Program-made: the position numbers and the translations under genes | Assembly: GCA_903901915.1 (NCBI GenBank) | Contig: CAIUSV010000040.1 | Coordinates: 1 to 64,000 of the forward strand | Reading direction: 5' to 3' | DNA length: 64,000 nt | DNA from: an uncultured Rhodospirillaceae bacterium | GTDB lineage: Bacteria > Pseudomonadota > Alphaproteobacteria > Rhodospirillales > Magnetospirillaceae | In this document: one piece after another, positions 45,537 through 57,024 of the stretch | Layout of the letters: each line of letters starts with the position of its first letter | Numbering within the stretch: the stretch's first letter is position 1 | Notes under the pieces: generated by a model | What the model was told of the DNA's origin: nothing | Seen by the model: only the letters and a program-made list of their open reading frames with translations | Databases searched by the model: none

Positions 45537-45540
<4 letters not shown>
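42076..45540 (+). CDS. dnaE: DNA polymerase III alpha subunit
   Basis: A 1154-residue replicative C-family polymerase. The PHP domain starts DFVHLRVHTAYSLAEGAI. The catalytic aspartates lie in RVSMPDFDIDFCQDR (near residues 413-415) with the earlier GPGRGSGAGSAVAWAL palm motif. The fingers, beta-binding and helix-hairpin-helix regions follow, and an OB fold lies at about 1000-1075 (RVRLAGSLLSKQERV). A clamp-binding motif (QMSLLGG) is near residue 925. The start is GTG at 42076 after GGGAGG. The length is typical of DnaE1, not the error-prone DnaE2. The stop overlaps the next gene as ATGA. Confidence 0.97.
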
Positions 45541-48280
<2,740 letters not shown>

Positions 48281-48321
48281 TCATATCGTCCCGCCGCCTC
48301 GCCGCCAGTAAAGAAATGTCC

Positions 48322-48361
48322 ATGAAAGAGCAAGGGGCTGGCCTTTGCCAAGGCCAGCCCC
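48322..48361 (-). terminator. intrinsic terminator after the metY-like gene
   Basis: A perfect 12-bp stem (48334-48345/48350-48361) with a TGCC/GGCA loop is followed on the minus strand by TTGCTCTTTC. It lies 18 nt beyond the metY-like stop and separates it from hemB. Confidence 0.7.
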
Positions 48362-48379
48362 GCCAGAAAGGCGACCGGA

Positions 48380-49672
48380 TCAGGCGGCGGCGAGCGCCTG
48401 GGTCAGATCGGCGAGGATATCGTCGATGTGTTCGATGCCGACCGACAGCCGGATGTAGCCGGGGGTCACGCCCGAGGCCAGTTGATCTTCCGCCGACAGT
48501 TGCGAATGGGTGGTGGTGGCGGGATGGATGGCCAGCGACCGGGCATCGCCGATATTGGCGACATGATAGAACAGCTTCAGCGAGTCGATGAACTTGCGCC
48601 CCGCCTCGGCACCACCCTTGAGTTCAAATCCCACCAGGGCGCCGTAGCCGCCCTTGAGCGCGGCGTCGGCGCGGCGGCGGTATTCGCCGTCCTGAAGGCT
48701 GGGGTGGATGACCTTGACCACCTTGGGATGCTTGACCAGGAAATCGGCTACCGCCTGGGCGTTGCGGTTGTGCTCGCGGATGCGCAGCGGCAGCGTCTCC
48801 AACCCTTGCAGGGTCTGAAACGAGTTGAACGGCGACGGCGCCGCGCCGATGTCGCGCAGCAAGATGACGCGGGCGCGGATGATGTAGGCGATGGGCCCCA
48901 GCGGCTTGACCGCCTGGGTCCACACCGCGCCGTGATAGCTGGGGTCGGGTTCGTTCAGCAGCGGGAAGCGCTTGGCGTGCTTTTCCCAGTCGAAGGTGCC
49001 GCCGTCAACGATGAGGCCGCCGATGGAGGTGCCGTGACCGCCGATGTACTTGGTGGTGGAATAGACCACGATATGGGCGCCCAGTGCCAGGGGCTTGGCG
49101 ATGATCGGGGCGGCGGTATTATCGACGATCAGCGGCACCCCGATCTTTTCCGCCAGCTTGGCGACCTCGGCGATGGGGAACACCTGAAGCTTGGGGTTGG
49201 GCAGGGTCTCGGCATACCAGGCGCGGGTCTTGTCGTCGGTGGCACGGACGAAGGCTTCGGGATCGGCGGGATCGACGAAGCGGGCTTCGATGCCGAACTG
49301 CTTGAAGGTGTTGGCAAACAGATTCCAGGTGCCGCCGTAGAGATCGGTGGAGGTGACGAAATTGTCGCCCGCCTGGGCGATATTCAGAATGGCGAAGGTG
49401 CTGGCGGCTTGACCCGACGAGACTCCCAGGGCGGCGACGCCGCCTTCCAGCGCGGCGATGCGCTGTTCCAGCACGTCGGTGGTGGGGTTCATCAGGCGGG
49501 TGTAGATATTGCCGAGTTCCTTCAGGGCGAACAGATTGCCGGCATGTTCGGTATCGCGGAACTGGTATGAGGTGGTCTGATAGATCGGGACGGCAACCGA
49601 ACTGGTGGTGGGATCGGCGCGGTAGCCGGCGTGCAGCACGATGGTTTCGGGGTTCTTGCTCGTCACGGTCAT
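48380..49672 (-). CDS. metY: O-acetylhomoserine sulfhydrylase-like PLP enzyme
   Basis: A 430-residue Cys/Met-metabolism PLP enzyme, most like O-acetylhomoserine (thiol)-lyase, which makes homocysteine from O-acetylhomoserine and sulfide. Landmarks are AVPIYQTTSYQFRDTEHA, NIYTRLMNPTTDVLEQRIAALE, SSGQAASTFAILNI and the PLP-lysine motif VYSTTKYIGGHGTSIGG. The C-terminal SVGIEHIDDILADL is typical. The length suits MetY rather than shorter MetB/MetC enzymes. ATG at 49672 with AGGAGCCCGAGG upstream is preferred; the frame is open for 48 more codons but these are AT-rich and unlike the family. Confidence 0.92.
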   Translation of the reverse strand: MTVTSKNPETIVLHAGYRADPTTSSVAVPIYQTTSYQFRDTEHAGNLFALKELGNIYTRLMNPTTDVLEQRIAALEGGVAALGVSSGQAASTFAILNIAQAGDNFVTSTDLYGGTWNLFANTFKQFGIEARFVDPADPEAFVRATDDKTRAWYAETLPNPKLQVFPIAEVAKLAEKIGVPLIVDNTAAPIIAKPLALGAHIVVYSTTKYIGGHGTSIGGLIVDGGTFDWEKHAKRFPLLNEPDPSYHGAVWTQAVKPLGPIAYIIRARVILLRDIGAAPSPFNSFQTLQGLETLPLRIREHNRNAQAVADFLVKHPKVVKVIHPSLQDGEYRRRADAALKGGYGALVGFELKGGAEAGRKFIDSLKLFYHVANIGDARSLAIHPATTTHSQLSAEDQLASGVTPGYIRLSVGIEHIDDILADLTQALAAA

Positions 49673-49897
49673 TGGCCTCGGGCTCCTGTACTTAACGTGG
49701 GGTCTGGGTGGGCAGTCGTGGTGAATCGGCGCAGCGGCAACGTCGGCCTGGGCGTATTTTATGGCAATCAAAAAAATTTCACATCGATTTTTCCGTATGT
49801 CAATATAATAGTCCACTTATAATGTGGATAATATGGTGGAGGTCGACGAGGCCGCCCAGTCGGATTATGCTGGTGGCCTGATGCGCGAGGGACCGCC
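49673..49897. promoter_or_regulatory. AT-rich divergent promoter region
   Basis: This spacer between the divergent metY-like and DUF6898-like genes has a strongly AT-rich core (about 49755-49835). A consensus TTGACA lies on the minus strand at 49798-49803, but no good -10 follows at 17 nt. I saw no SAM-riboswitch core that I could identify with confidence. Confidence 0.45.
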
Positions 49898-50089
49898 ATG
49901 GCCGTGACCGGCGAGGTATTGTTTGAATTCCGTCGGATCGGAAACTCCGTCAAAGTCACGGCGTTTCATCCTCCCACCCTGACTGAAATCTCGGTGGTGG
50001 GGGCTGCCAATGCCGGTCAGGCACAGTTACAGGCATTGGCGCTAAAGCGTCTGGAATACGTCCTGGCCAAGCGGCAGCCATCCGGCTGA
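49898..50089 (+). CDS. small DUF6898-like protein
   Basis: A 63-residue basic protein. The sequence GEVLFEFRRIGNSVKVTAFHPPT followed by EISVVGAANAGQAQLQALALKRLEYVLAKR matches a small conserved protein family of Rhodospirillales (DUF6898, from memory). It seems to form a beta sheet followed by one helix. The ATG at 49898 has GAGGGA upstream and a strong terminator follows. Function is unknown. Confidence 0.75.
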   Translation: MAVTGEVLFEFRRIGNSVKVTAFHPPTLTEISVVGAANAGQAQLQALALKRLEYVLAKRQPSG

Positions 50090-50094
50090 AGACA

Positions 50095-50128
50095 AAAACG
50101 GCCGAATTCCCTCGAATCCGGCCGTTTT
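50095..50128. terminator. bidirectional intrinsic terminator
   Basis: A perfect 10-bp stem AAAACGGCCG/CGGCCGTTTT (50095-50104/50119-50128) has A- and T-runs on its outer ends. It ends both the DUF6898-like gene and the convergent mucR. Confidence 0.9.
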
Positions 50129-50151
50129 GCGATCCCTCGGCAGGAAAGGGC

Positions 50152-50607
50152 CTAGCGGCGGCCCCGGCGTACCGGCTTCGTCTCGGCCTCGCCAGACTTG
50201 CGGCCCAGCCCGATCTTCTTGGCGAAATCCGAGCGCTGCGCCGCGTAGCTCGGCGCCACCATCGGATAATCGGGAGGTAGACCCCACTTCGCCCGATACT
50301 CATCCGGCGTCATGTTGTAGGTGGTACGAAGGTGCCGCTTCAGCATCTTCAACTTCTTGCCGTCCTCGAGACAGACGATGTAGTCGGGCGTGACCGACTT
50401 CTTGACGGTGACGGCAGGCTTCGGAGTCTCGGACTTCGCCTCCGGCTGCCCGCCTTCCAAGCATGAAAGCGATCCGTACACGGTGTTGATCAGGTCCGGA
50501 AGCTGGCTGGCAGTAACCGGATTCTTGCCGACATAAGCGGCGATGACATCGACCGCCATGCGCAGCAGGTCGTCGCGACTGGACTTTTCCGAGTTTGTAT
50601 CGTTCAT
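50152..50607 (-). CDS. mucR: MucR/Ros-family transcriptional regulator
   Basis: A 151-residue regulator of the Ros/MucR family, which binds AT-rich DNA and controls exopolysaccharide, motility and cell-cycle genes in alphaproteobacteria. An N-terminal oligomerization region (about 1-60) precedes the single prokaryotic zinc-finger domain (about 75-125): DYIVCLEDGKKLKMLKRHLRTTYN continues into MTPDEYRAKWGLPPDYPMVAP. The Cys, Asp and first His ligands are present, but the place of the second His is Thr-Tyr-Asn. The start is ATG at 50607. The AT-rich DNA upstream suggests autoregulation. Confidence 0.93.
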   Translation of the reverse strand: MNDTNSEKSSRDDLLRMAVDVIAAYVGKNPVTASQLPDLINTVYGSLSCLEGGQPEAKSETPKPAVTVKKSVTPDYIVCLEDGKKLKMLKRHLRTTYNMTPDEYRAKWGLPPDYPMVAPSYAAQRSDFAKKIGLGRKSGEAETKPVRRGRR

Positions 50608-50943
50608 CTCGCTACCCAACTGAAGTTTGGCCCCCTGATTGTGGCAATGAAGGCATGTGTGGTCTTGGCTGTCAATTGGAAACTTCGATAGATGAATAAT
50701 GAGTTCTTGGGTGGGAGCGCGATTGCAATAATCGCGATGCGGTAACCGGCGGCAATACCCCCGTGGTCTGTGGGGAGGGGGGCGGTTCTATTGGACCGGC
50801 CAGCTATACGGCCATTCCCCCCTCTATTGCCGTCCGGTCGGGCGTACGCCTGGGGCGCGCCCCATAAGCTTGTGGCGCATTGGCAAGACGATCCGACATA
50901 TGGTATCTAGCGGTCTCGTCACCCGTTTGTCTGGACAGGCCCA
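50608..50943. promoter_or_regulatory. 336-nt divergent control region of mucR and rpiB
   Basis: This gene-free stretch holds a minus-strand TTGACA (50670-50675) suited to mucR and a plus-strand pair TTGGCA (50880-50885), 18-nt spacer, TATCTA (50904-50909) suited to rpiB. A 7-bp hairpin or operator (50718-50724/50730-50736) lies between them. AT-rich patches near 50680-50735 are typical of MucR targets. No gene was found. Confidence 0.5.
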
Positions 50944-51387
50944 ATGACCGCACGGACCATTGCCATTGCATCGGATCATGGCGGCGTCGAACTGAAGGCG
51001 CTGCTCGCCGCGGATCTTGCCGAACTTGGGTGGAGCGTGCTCGATCTCGGCACCGACGGCACCGCTTCGGTAGACTACCCCGATTTCGCCCTCAAGGTGG
51101 CGGATGCCCTTGCGGCCAGACTGGCCGAACGCGGTTTGCTGATTTGCGGCACCGGCATCGGCATTTCCATCGCCGCCAACCGTCACGCCCATATCCGCGC
51201 GGCCCTGGTGCATGATGCCTTCGGCGCCCGCATGGCGCGCCAGCATAACGACGCCAACGTGCTGGTTCTTGGCGGTCGCACCACCGGACCCGAGGTGGCG
51301 CGCGATTGCCTGAGGATTTTCCTTGAAACCCCGTTCGAGGGCGGACGTCACGCGCGGCGCGTGGCCAAGCTTTCCGATAATTCGTAG
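50944..51387 (+). CDS. rpiB: ribose-5-phosphate isomerase B
   Basis: A 147-residue RpiB/LacAB sugar isomerase converting ribose 5-phosphate and ribulose 5-phosphate. Motifs are [16 protein letters not shown] (Asp and His of the active site), SVDYPDFA, the catalytic Cys in [15 protein letters not shown], and [15 protein letters not shown]. The length is standard. It is followed after 25 nt by glyA, a common alphaproteobacterial pairing with nrdR and the rib genes. Confidence 0.95.
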   Translation: MTARTIAIASDHGGVELKALLAADLAELGWSVLDLGTDGTASVDYPDFALKVADALAARLAERGLLICGTGIGISIAANRHAHIRAALVHDAFGARMARQHNDANVLVLGGRTTGPEVARDCLRIFLETPFEGGRHARRVAKLSDNS

Positions 51388-51412
51388 ACCCGCCCGACCT
51401 GAGAGAGAATCG

Positions 51413-52699
51413 ATGTCCAGTGCACTGACCACCGACGCCTTTTTCCGCACTTCCCTCGCTGATTGCGATCCCGACGTGTTCGGTGCCATCGCCCACGAAC
51501 TCAAGCGCCAGCAGGATCAGATCGAATTGATCGCGTCCGAGAACATCGTGTCTCGCGCGGTGCTGGAAGCCCAAGGCTCGGTGATGACCAACAAGTATGC
51601 CGAGGGGTATCCCGGCAAGCGGTATTATGGCGGCTGCGAATTCGTCGATGTCGTCGAGACCCTGGCTATCGAACGGGCCTGCAAGATGTTCGGCTGCACC
51701 TATGCCAACGTCCAGCCCAGTTCGGGCTCCCAGGCCAACCAGGGCGTGTACATGGCCCTTCTGGCGCCCGGCGACACCATCATGGGCATGTCGCTGGCGG
51801 CCGGCGGTCATCTGACTCATGGCGCCTCGGTCAATCAGTCGGGCAAGTGGTTCAAGGCGGTGCAGTACGGTGTGCGCAAGCAGGACGCCCAGATCGACTT
51901 CGACGAGGTCGAAGATCTGGCCCGCACCCATAAGCCCAAGTTGATCATCGCCGGCGGGTCGGCCTATCCGCGCGAAATCGACTTCGCCCGGTTCCGCCGG
52001 ATCGCCGACGAGGTCGGGGCGTTCTTCATGGTGGACATGGCCCATTTTGCCGGTCTGGTGGCGGGTGGTGCCTATCCCAACCCGCTGCCCCACGCCCATG
52101 TGGTGACCACCACCACCCACAAGACGCTGCGCGGCCCGCGCGGTGGCATGATCCTGTCCAATGACGCCGACATCGGCAAGAAGATCAACTCGGCCATCTT
52201 CCCCGGTATCCAAGGTGGGCCGTTGATGCATGTGATCGCCGGCAAGGCGGTGGCATTCGGCGAGGCATTGCGTCCCGAATTCAAGCTTTACGCCCGTCAG
52301 GTGGTGGACAACGCCCGCGCCCTGGCCGAAATCCTGATTCGGCGTGGTCTGGACATCGTCTCGGGCGGTACCGACTCTCACCTGATGCTGGTGGACCTGC
52401 GGCCGAAGAAGCTGACCGGCAAGGCCGCCGAGGCCAGTCTCGAACGTTCGGGCATGACCTGCAACAAGAACGGCATCCCGTTCGATCCCGAGAAGCCGAC
52501 CGTGACGTCCGGTATCCGCCTCGGCACCCCGGCGGCGACCACTCGCGGCTTCGGCATCGCGGAGTTCCAGGCGGTGGGCGAGTTGATCGGCGATGTGCTC
52601 GACGGTCTGGCCGCCAACCCCGAGGATAATTCCGCGGCCGAGGGGCGCGCCCGTGCCGAAGTGGGCAAACTGTGCAAGCGGTTCCCGATCTACCAATAG
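51413..52699 (+). CDS. glyA: serine hydroxymethyltransferase
   Basis: A 428-residue fold type I PLP enzyme that transfers the serine hydroxymethyl group to tetrahydrofolate, giving glycine. Conserved segments are [41 protein letters not shown], the PLP-lysine motif [16 protein letters not shown], and [11 protein letters not shown] near the C-terminus. The ATG at 51413 has GAGAGAGAA upstream. It supplies one-carbon units and starts the nrdR-rib cluster side. Confidence 0.97.
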   Translation: MSSALTTDAFFRTSLADCDPDVFGAIAHELKRQQDQIELIASENIVSRAVLEAQGSVMTNKYAEGYPGKRYYGGCEFVDVVETLAIERACKMFGCTYANVQPSSGSQANQGVYMALLAPGDTIMGMSLAAGGHLTHGASVNQSGKWFKAVQYGVRKQDAQIDFDEVEDLARTHKPKLIIAGGSAYPREIDFARFRRIADEVGAFFMVDMAHFAGLVAGGAYPNPLPHAHVVTTTTHKTLRGPRGGMILSNDADIGKKINSAIFPGIQGGPLMHVIAGKAVAFGEALRPEFKLYARQVVDNARALAEILIRRGLDIVSGGTDSHLMLVDLRPKKLTGKAAEASLERSGMTCNKNGIPFDPEKPTVTSGIRLGTPAATTRGFGIAEFQAVGELIGDVLDGLAANPEDNSAAEGRARAEVGKLCKRFPIYQ

Positions 52700-52759
52700 C
52701 CAACTAGGCCAGGGTGGGGGCCTGCTCGGCTCCCGCTGATTTTCCGGGGGGAAAATGTC

Positions 52760-53221
52760 ATGCGGTGTCCGTTTTGCGGTCACGACGATACCCAGGTGAA
52801 GGATTCGCGGCCGACCGAGGATAATTCGGCGATCCGGCGGCGGCGAAGCTGTCCCGAATGCGGGTCGCGTTTCACCACTTTCGAGCGGGTCCAGATCCGT
52901 GATCTGGTGGTGATCAAGAAGGATGGGGCGCGCTCGCCGTTTGACCGCGACAAGGTGCTGAAATCACTGAAGATCGCGCTTAGGAAGCGCCCCGTGGACG
53001 AAGAGCAGATCGAGCGCATCGTCAATGGTATTCACCGCCGGCTGGAGAGCATGGGCGAGAACGAGGTTCCGTCCAAGTTCATCGGCGAATTGGTGATGGA
53101 GGTGCTGATGGACCTGGACAAGGTCGCCTATGTCCGTTACGCCTCGGTCTACCGCAATTTCCGCGAAGCCAAGGACTTCGAGGATTTCCTGGGGAAAATG
53201 GGTGCCCGCCGCCCCGACTGA
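52760..53221 (+). CDS. nrdR: transcriptional repressor NrdR
   Basis: A 153-residue repressor of ribonucleotide reductase genes. The zinc ribbon has CPFC at residues 3-6 and CPEC at 31-34, with the intervening [17 protein letters not shown] pattern. The ATP-cone domain (about 49-139) starts [20 protein letters not shown]. dATP/ATP binding controls its DNA binding. ribD overlaps its end by 20 nt. The NrdR boxes it would bind were not identified in this window. Confidence 0.96.
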   Translation: MRCPFCGHDDTQVKDSRPTEDNSAIRRRRSCPECGSRFTTFERVQIRDLVVIKKDGARSPFDRDKVLKSLKIALRKRPVDEEQIERIVNGIHRRLESMGENEVPSKFIGELVMEVLMDLDKVAYVRYASVYRNFREAKDFEDFLGKMGARRPD

Positions 53222-54329
53222 TCCGTCACAGACCGAACGCGATCGCGCCCATATGCGGGCGGCGCTTGCGCTGGCGCGCCGTGGGCTTGGCTCGGTCTGG
53301 CCCAATCCGGCGGTGGGATGTGTCATCGTCGCCGACGGCCGGGTGGTCGGTCGCGGCTGGACGCAGCCCGGAGGGCGCCCCCATGCCGAAACCGAGGCGC
53401 TGGCCATGGCCGGCAATGCCGCCGTTGGCGCTACCGTTTACGTCACTCTTGAGCCCTGCGCCCATCACGGCAAGACGCCGCCCTGCGCCGATGCACTGGT
53501 TGCCGCCGGTGTCGGCCGGGTGGTGGTGGCGGTGCGCGATCCCGACCCTCGCGTGGCCGGCCGGGGCATCGAACGCCTGCGTGGCAGCGACATCGTCGTT
53601 ACCGAAGGGGTGCTGGAGCCGGAGGCGGCGGAACTCAACGCCGGCTTCTTCCATCGTATCGGTCGCGGGCGGCCGCTGGTGACGCTGAAGCTGGCCAGCA
53701 CGCTGGATGGCCGCATTGCCACCCATTCCGGCGACAGCCGCTGGATCACTGGCGAACCGGCGCGGGCGATGGCCCACTTGCTGCGGGCCGAGTCCGACGT
53801 CGTCATGGTCGGCAGCGGCACCGCCCTTGCCGACGATCCCGACCTGACCTGCCGGCTGCCCGGATTGGCCGATCGTTCGCCGGTTCGCGTTGTCGTCGAC
53901 GGACGTCTTCGGCTGCCGCTGACCAGCCGGCTTGTCGCTACCGCCAATGACAGTCCGACCTGGCTGCTGACCTTGGAGGGCTGTGACGGTAGTCGTTGTC
54001 AGGCGTTCGAGGATGCCGGAGTCGATGTCGTCGAGATCCCCGCCGGCCGCGATGGTGCCGTAGACCTTGCTCTCGCCCTGAAAGCCTTGGCGGAAAGCGG
54101 CGTTACCCGCGTGCTGGTCGAGGGCGGTGCCCACCTCTCGGCGGCGTTGCTGCGTGCGGGGTTGGTTGACCGCCTGGTCTGGTTCCGGGCGCCGCGGGTG
54201 ATGGGTGGCGACGGCTTGGCCGCGGCGGTCGGGTTCGGCGTCGATCATCTCGCCCAGACGCCACGGTTTGAGCGCGTTGACATCCGTCCGGTCGGCGACG
54301 ACGTGATGGAGACTTATTCCCGATTGTAA
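53202..54329 (+). CDS. ribD: riboflavin biosynthesis deaminase/reductase
   Basis: A 375-residue bifunctional enzyme. The N-terminal cytidine-deaminase-like domain (about 15-160) has the zinc motif PHAETEAL and [11 protein letters not shown]. The C-terminal reductase domain (about 165-370) has [26 protein letters not shown] and [14 protein letters not shown]. It deaminates and reduces the pyrimidine intermediate derived from GTP. The GTG at 53202 has GGGGAAAATGG upstream and overlaps nrdR by 20 nt; ATG at 53253 is an alternative. Confidence 0.95.
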   Translation: MPAAPTDPSQTERDRAHMRAALALARRGLGSVWPNPAVGCVIVADGRVVGRGWTQPGGRPHAETEALAMAGNAAVGATVYVTLEPCAHHGKTPPCADALVAAGVGRVVVAVRDPDPRVAGRGIERLRGSDIVVTEGVLEPEAAELNAGFFHRIGRGRPLVTLKLASTLDGRIATHSGDSRWITGEPARAMAHLLRAESDVVMVGSGTALADDPDLTCRLPGLADRSPVRVVVDGRLRLPLTSRLVATANDSPTWLLTLEGCDGSRCQAFEDAGVDVVEIPAGRDGAVDLALALKALAESGVTRVLVEGGAHLSAALLRAGLVDRLVWFRAPRVMGGDGLAAAVGFGVDHLAQTPRFERVDIRPVGDDVMETYSRL

Positions 54330-54340
54330 GAGGTAGCCCC

Positions 54341-54934
54341 ATGTTTACCGGCATCGTCACCGATTTCGGCGAGGTGCGGCGTGTGATTCGCGGCGAGGGC
54401 CGTGAGACCCGCTTCGAGATCGCCAGCCACTACGACAGTGCCACCATCGGCATTGGCGCTTCCATCGCCCATAATGGTGTCTGTCTGACCGTGGTCGAGA
54501 CCGGCCCCGGCTGGCACGCCATCGAGGCGTCGGCGGAAACCCTGTCCAAGACTACGCTGGGTGGCTGGGATACCGGCACCCGCGTCAATCTGGAGCGGGC
54601 GCTTAAGGTTGGCGATGAACTGGGCGGCCATATCGTCTCGGGGCATGTCGATGGGGTGGCCCGGGTGGTGGACATCAGTCCCGACAACCAGTCGCTTCGC
54701 TTCACCTTTGAGACTCCCGAGGAATTGGCGCGCTTCGTGGCGCCCAAAGGGTCGGTCGCGCTCGATGGCGTCTCGCTGACCGTCAATGAGGTTGACGGCC
54801 GCCGCTTTGGGGTCAACATCATTCCCCATACCCAGGCGGTAACCACCTTTGGCACCTATCGGCCAGGCAGTGTCGTGAATATGGAAATCGACATGCTTGC
54901 GCGCTATGTTGCCCGCCTTCTGGAAAGGGGCTAG
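54341..54934 (+). CDS. ribE: riboflavin synthase alpha chain
   Basis: A 197-residue riboflavin synthase that dismutates two lumazines to riboflavin. Two lumazine-binding repeats are visible: MFTGIVTDFGEVRRV with IAHNGVCLTVV, and GHIVSGHVDGVARV with ALDGVSLTVNEV. It follows ribD by 11 nt and precedes the ribBX gene by 7 nt, so all three are probably one transcript. Confidence 0.96.
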   Translation: MFTGIVTDFGEVRRVIRGEGRETRFEIASHYDSATIGIGASIAHNGVCLTVVETGPGWHAIEASAETLSKTTLGGWDTGTRVNLERALKVGDELGGHIVSGHVDGVARVVDISPDNQSLRFTFETPEELARFVAPKGSVALDGVSLTVNEVDGRRFGVNIIPHTQAVTTFGTYRPGSVVNMEIDMLARYVARLLERG

Positions 54935-54941
54935 CGCCATC

Positions 54942-56054
54942 GTGTCCGAGTATCATCAATATCTGTCGAGCATCGAAGACATCATCGAGGAGGCCCGCCA
55001 GGGCCGCATGTTCATCCTGGTCGATGACGAGGACCGCGAGAACGAAGGCGATCTGGTCATCCCGGCGGTGATGGCCACGCCCGAGGCGGTCAATTTCATG
55101 GCTCGCTATGGCCGAGGTCTGGTCTGTCTGTCGCTGTCGCGGCCCCGTGTCGAGGAGTTGGGACTCAAGCTGATGAGTTCCGACAACGGCACCCGCATGC
55201 AGACGGCGTTCACCGTCACCATCGAGGCGAGGGAGGGGGTCACCACCGGCATTTCCGCCGCCGACCGCTCCGCCACCATTCAGGTGGCCATCGACCCGAA
55301 CAAGGGGCGCCACGACATCGTCACCCCCGGGCATGTCTTCCCCTTGGTGGCGCGCGATGGCGGCGTTCTGGTCCGCGCCGGCCACACCGAGGCGGCGGTG
55401 GATATCTCGCGGCTGGCCGGGCTTAACCCGTCGGGGGTGATCTGCGAGATCATGAACGACGATGGCACCATGGCGCGCATGCCTGATCTGGTGAAGTTCG
55501 CCCAGCATCATCAGCTCAAGATCGCCACCATCGCCGATCTGATCGCCTATCGCCGCCGCAACGACAAGATCGTCGCCCGCGAAGTCGAATCGAAGTTCCA
55601 TTCCAAATGGGGCGGCGACTGGCGCATGGTGGTTTACGTCAATACCGTGGCCTATGCCGAGCACATCGCTCTGGTGAAAGGTGACCTGAACGCCGGTGGG
55701 CCGGTGATGGTTCGGGTCCATGCCGTCAACGTACTGGATGACGTGTTGGGCGACCAGGGCTCGGGCAAGGCCGGCGAACTTCATACCGCCATGGAAATGA
55801 TCGCCGAACATGGCAGCGGCGTGGTTGTGCTGATCCGCGAGCCGCGTGCCAACAGCATTTCCGATCGTGTCCGTGCCCATGCCGAACAGCGTCCGCCGAC
55901 TCCGGCGTTGCGTGATTACGGTGTCGGCGCCCAGATCCTGCTGGACCTTGGGGTCCAGGAAATGATCCTGCTGTCCAACACCAGACGCTCGATCGTCGGC
56001 CTCGACGGTTATGGCCTTAAGGTGGTGGAGCAAAAGCCGATCGTTATCGGCTGA
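54942..56054 (+). CDS. ribBX: RibBX: active DHBP synthase with degenerate GTP cyclohydrolase II domain
   Basis: A 370-residue fusion. The N-terminal RibB domain (about 1-205) keeps its acidic active site (ILVDDEDRENEGDLVIPA) and makes 3,4-dihydroxybutanone 4-phosphate. The C-terminal domain has the GTP cyclohydrolase II fold, but its three zinc cysteines are gone: the usual SEC is AVN and the RCDCG region is GSGKAG. The REGRGIGL-type catalytic stretch reads REPRANSISD. This is the RibBX arrangement described in proteobacteria, so a separate RibA must exist elsewhere. The start is GTG at 54942 with AAGGGG upstream. Confidence 0.92.
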   Translation: MSEYHQYLSSIEDIIEEARQGRMFILVDDEDRENEGDLVIPAVMATPEAVNFMARYGRGLVCLSLSRPRVEELGLKLMSSDNGTRMQTAFTVTIEAREGVTTGISAADRSATIQVAIDPNKGRHDIVTPGHVFPLVARDGGVLVRAGHTEAAVDISRLAGLNPSGVICEIMNDDGTMARMPDLVKFAQHHQLKIATIADLIAYRRRNDKIVAREVESKFHSKWGGDWRMVVYVNTVAYAEHIALVKGDLNAGGPVMVRVHAVNVLDDVLGDQGSGKAGELHTAMEMIAEHGSGVVVLIREPRANSISDRVRAHAEQRPPTPALRDYGVGAQILLDLGVQEMILLSNTRRSIVGLDGYGLKVVEQKPIVIG

Positions 56055-56069
56055 AGGGGAGTGACCGTC

Positions 56070-56522
56070 ATGGCCCGGGTCCTGATCATCGAGGCGCGGT
56101 TCTACGACCATATCGCCGACGGCCTGCTCAAGGGCGCCCGCGAGGCGTTGGACAAAGCGGGCGTCGAGCACAACCTGCTTACCGTGCCCGGCATCTTCGA
56201 GCTGCCGGCGGCGCTGAAACTGGTGCTGACGGCGGCCGAGCAGGGAAACGATGCCGCCCGCTACGACGGTTTCGTCACGCTGGGCTGCGCCATTCGCGGT
56301 GAAACCGACCATTACCATCATGTCGGGACCGAGTGCATGCGCGGTATCGCCGATCTGTCCATGGCCTATGATCTGGCCTTGGGCAACGGCGTTCTGACGG
56401 TTCATAACGAGGCGCAGGCGTTGGCGCGATCCGAGCCGGCGCGAAAAAACTTCGGTGGTCAGGCCGGGCGGGCCTGCCTGCGCATGATGGCGGTCAAGCG
56501 CGAGCTGGGTTTGGCCAAATGA
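56070..56522 (+). CDS. ribH: lumazine synthase
   Basis: A 150-residue lumazine synthase that forms the riboflavin precursor. Signature parts are [40 protein letters not shown] and [15 protein letters not shown] at 56070 has AAGGGGA upstream; GTG at 56061 would add three residues. It assembles as an icosahedral or pentameric complex in known homologues. nusB follows after 34 nt. Confidence 0.95.
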   Translation: MARVLIIEARFYDHIADGLLKGAREALDKAGVEHNLLTVPGIFELPAALKLVLTAAEQGNDAARYDGFVTLGCAIRGETDHYHHVGTECMRGIADLSMAYDLALGNGVLTVHNEAQALARSEPARKNFGGQAGRACLRMMAVKRELGLAK

Positions 56523-56556
56523 GCAAGCAGAGCGTTCCATGCCCGAGGGCTGCACA

Positions 56557-57024
56557 ATGAGCGTGAATCCCTCGGTGGCGCGGCGCAGTGCCGCCCGTCT
56601 GGTAGCGGTCCAGGTGCTTTACCAGATGGAGATGACCGGGGTTTCCGCCGAACAGGCGCTGCAAGACGGTAAGGACCGGCGGGCGTCTGAACCGCGCGGG
56701 CGTATCGCCGACCCGGACAACTCGCTGTTGGGGCAAGTGGTGCGCGGCGTTGCCGGCGAGATCGACCGGCTTGATGGGCTGATCGGCGAGGCGCTGACCG
56801 GCGACTGGACGGTGGAACGGCTCGAATCGGTGCTGCGCGCCGTGCTGCGCGCTGGCGCCTGGGAGTTGGGGGCGCGGCAGCAGACGCCGGCCCGTGTTTG
56901 TATTTCGGAATGGGTCGATGTCGCCCACGCCTTTTATTCCGGTCCCGAGCCCGGATTGGTCAATGCCGTGCTCGACCGTCTTGCCCAGCGTCTTCGTTCG
57001 GCGGAGATGGGCAAGGCGCAATGA
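56557..57024 (+). CDS. nusB: transcription antitermination factor NusB
   Basis: A 155-residue all-helical protein that, with NusE/S10, binds boxA RNA for rRNA antitermination. Landmarks are [47 protein letters not shown] and [11 protein letters not shown] ending in [16 protein letters not shown] at 56557 has GAGGG at good spacing and is preferred over ATG at 56539. The stop overlaps thiL as ATGA. Confidence 0.94.
   Translation: MSVNPSVARRSAARLVAVQVLYQMEMTGVSAEQALQDGKDRRASEPRGRIADPDNSLLGQVVRGVAGEIDRLDGLIGEALTGDWTVERLESVLRAVLRAGAWELGARQQTPARVCISEWVDVAHAFYSGPEPGLVNAVLDRLAQRLRSAEMGKAQ

Noticed and set aside
49673-49816. N-terminal extension of the metY-like protein by 48 codons
   Set aside because: The extra residues are encoded by AT-rich promoter-like DNA, and the ATG at 49672 has a good ribosome site and family-typical start.
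49673-49860. SAM riboswitch upstream of the metY-like gene
   Set aside because: SAM-II elements occur before such genes in alphaproteobacteria, but I could not identify the conserved core or a convincing pseudoknot.
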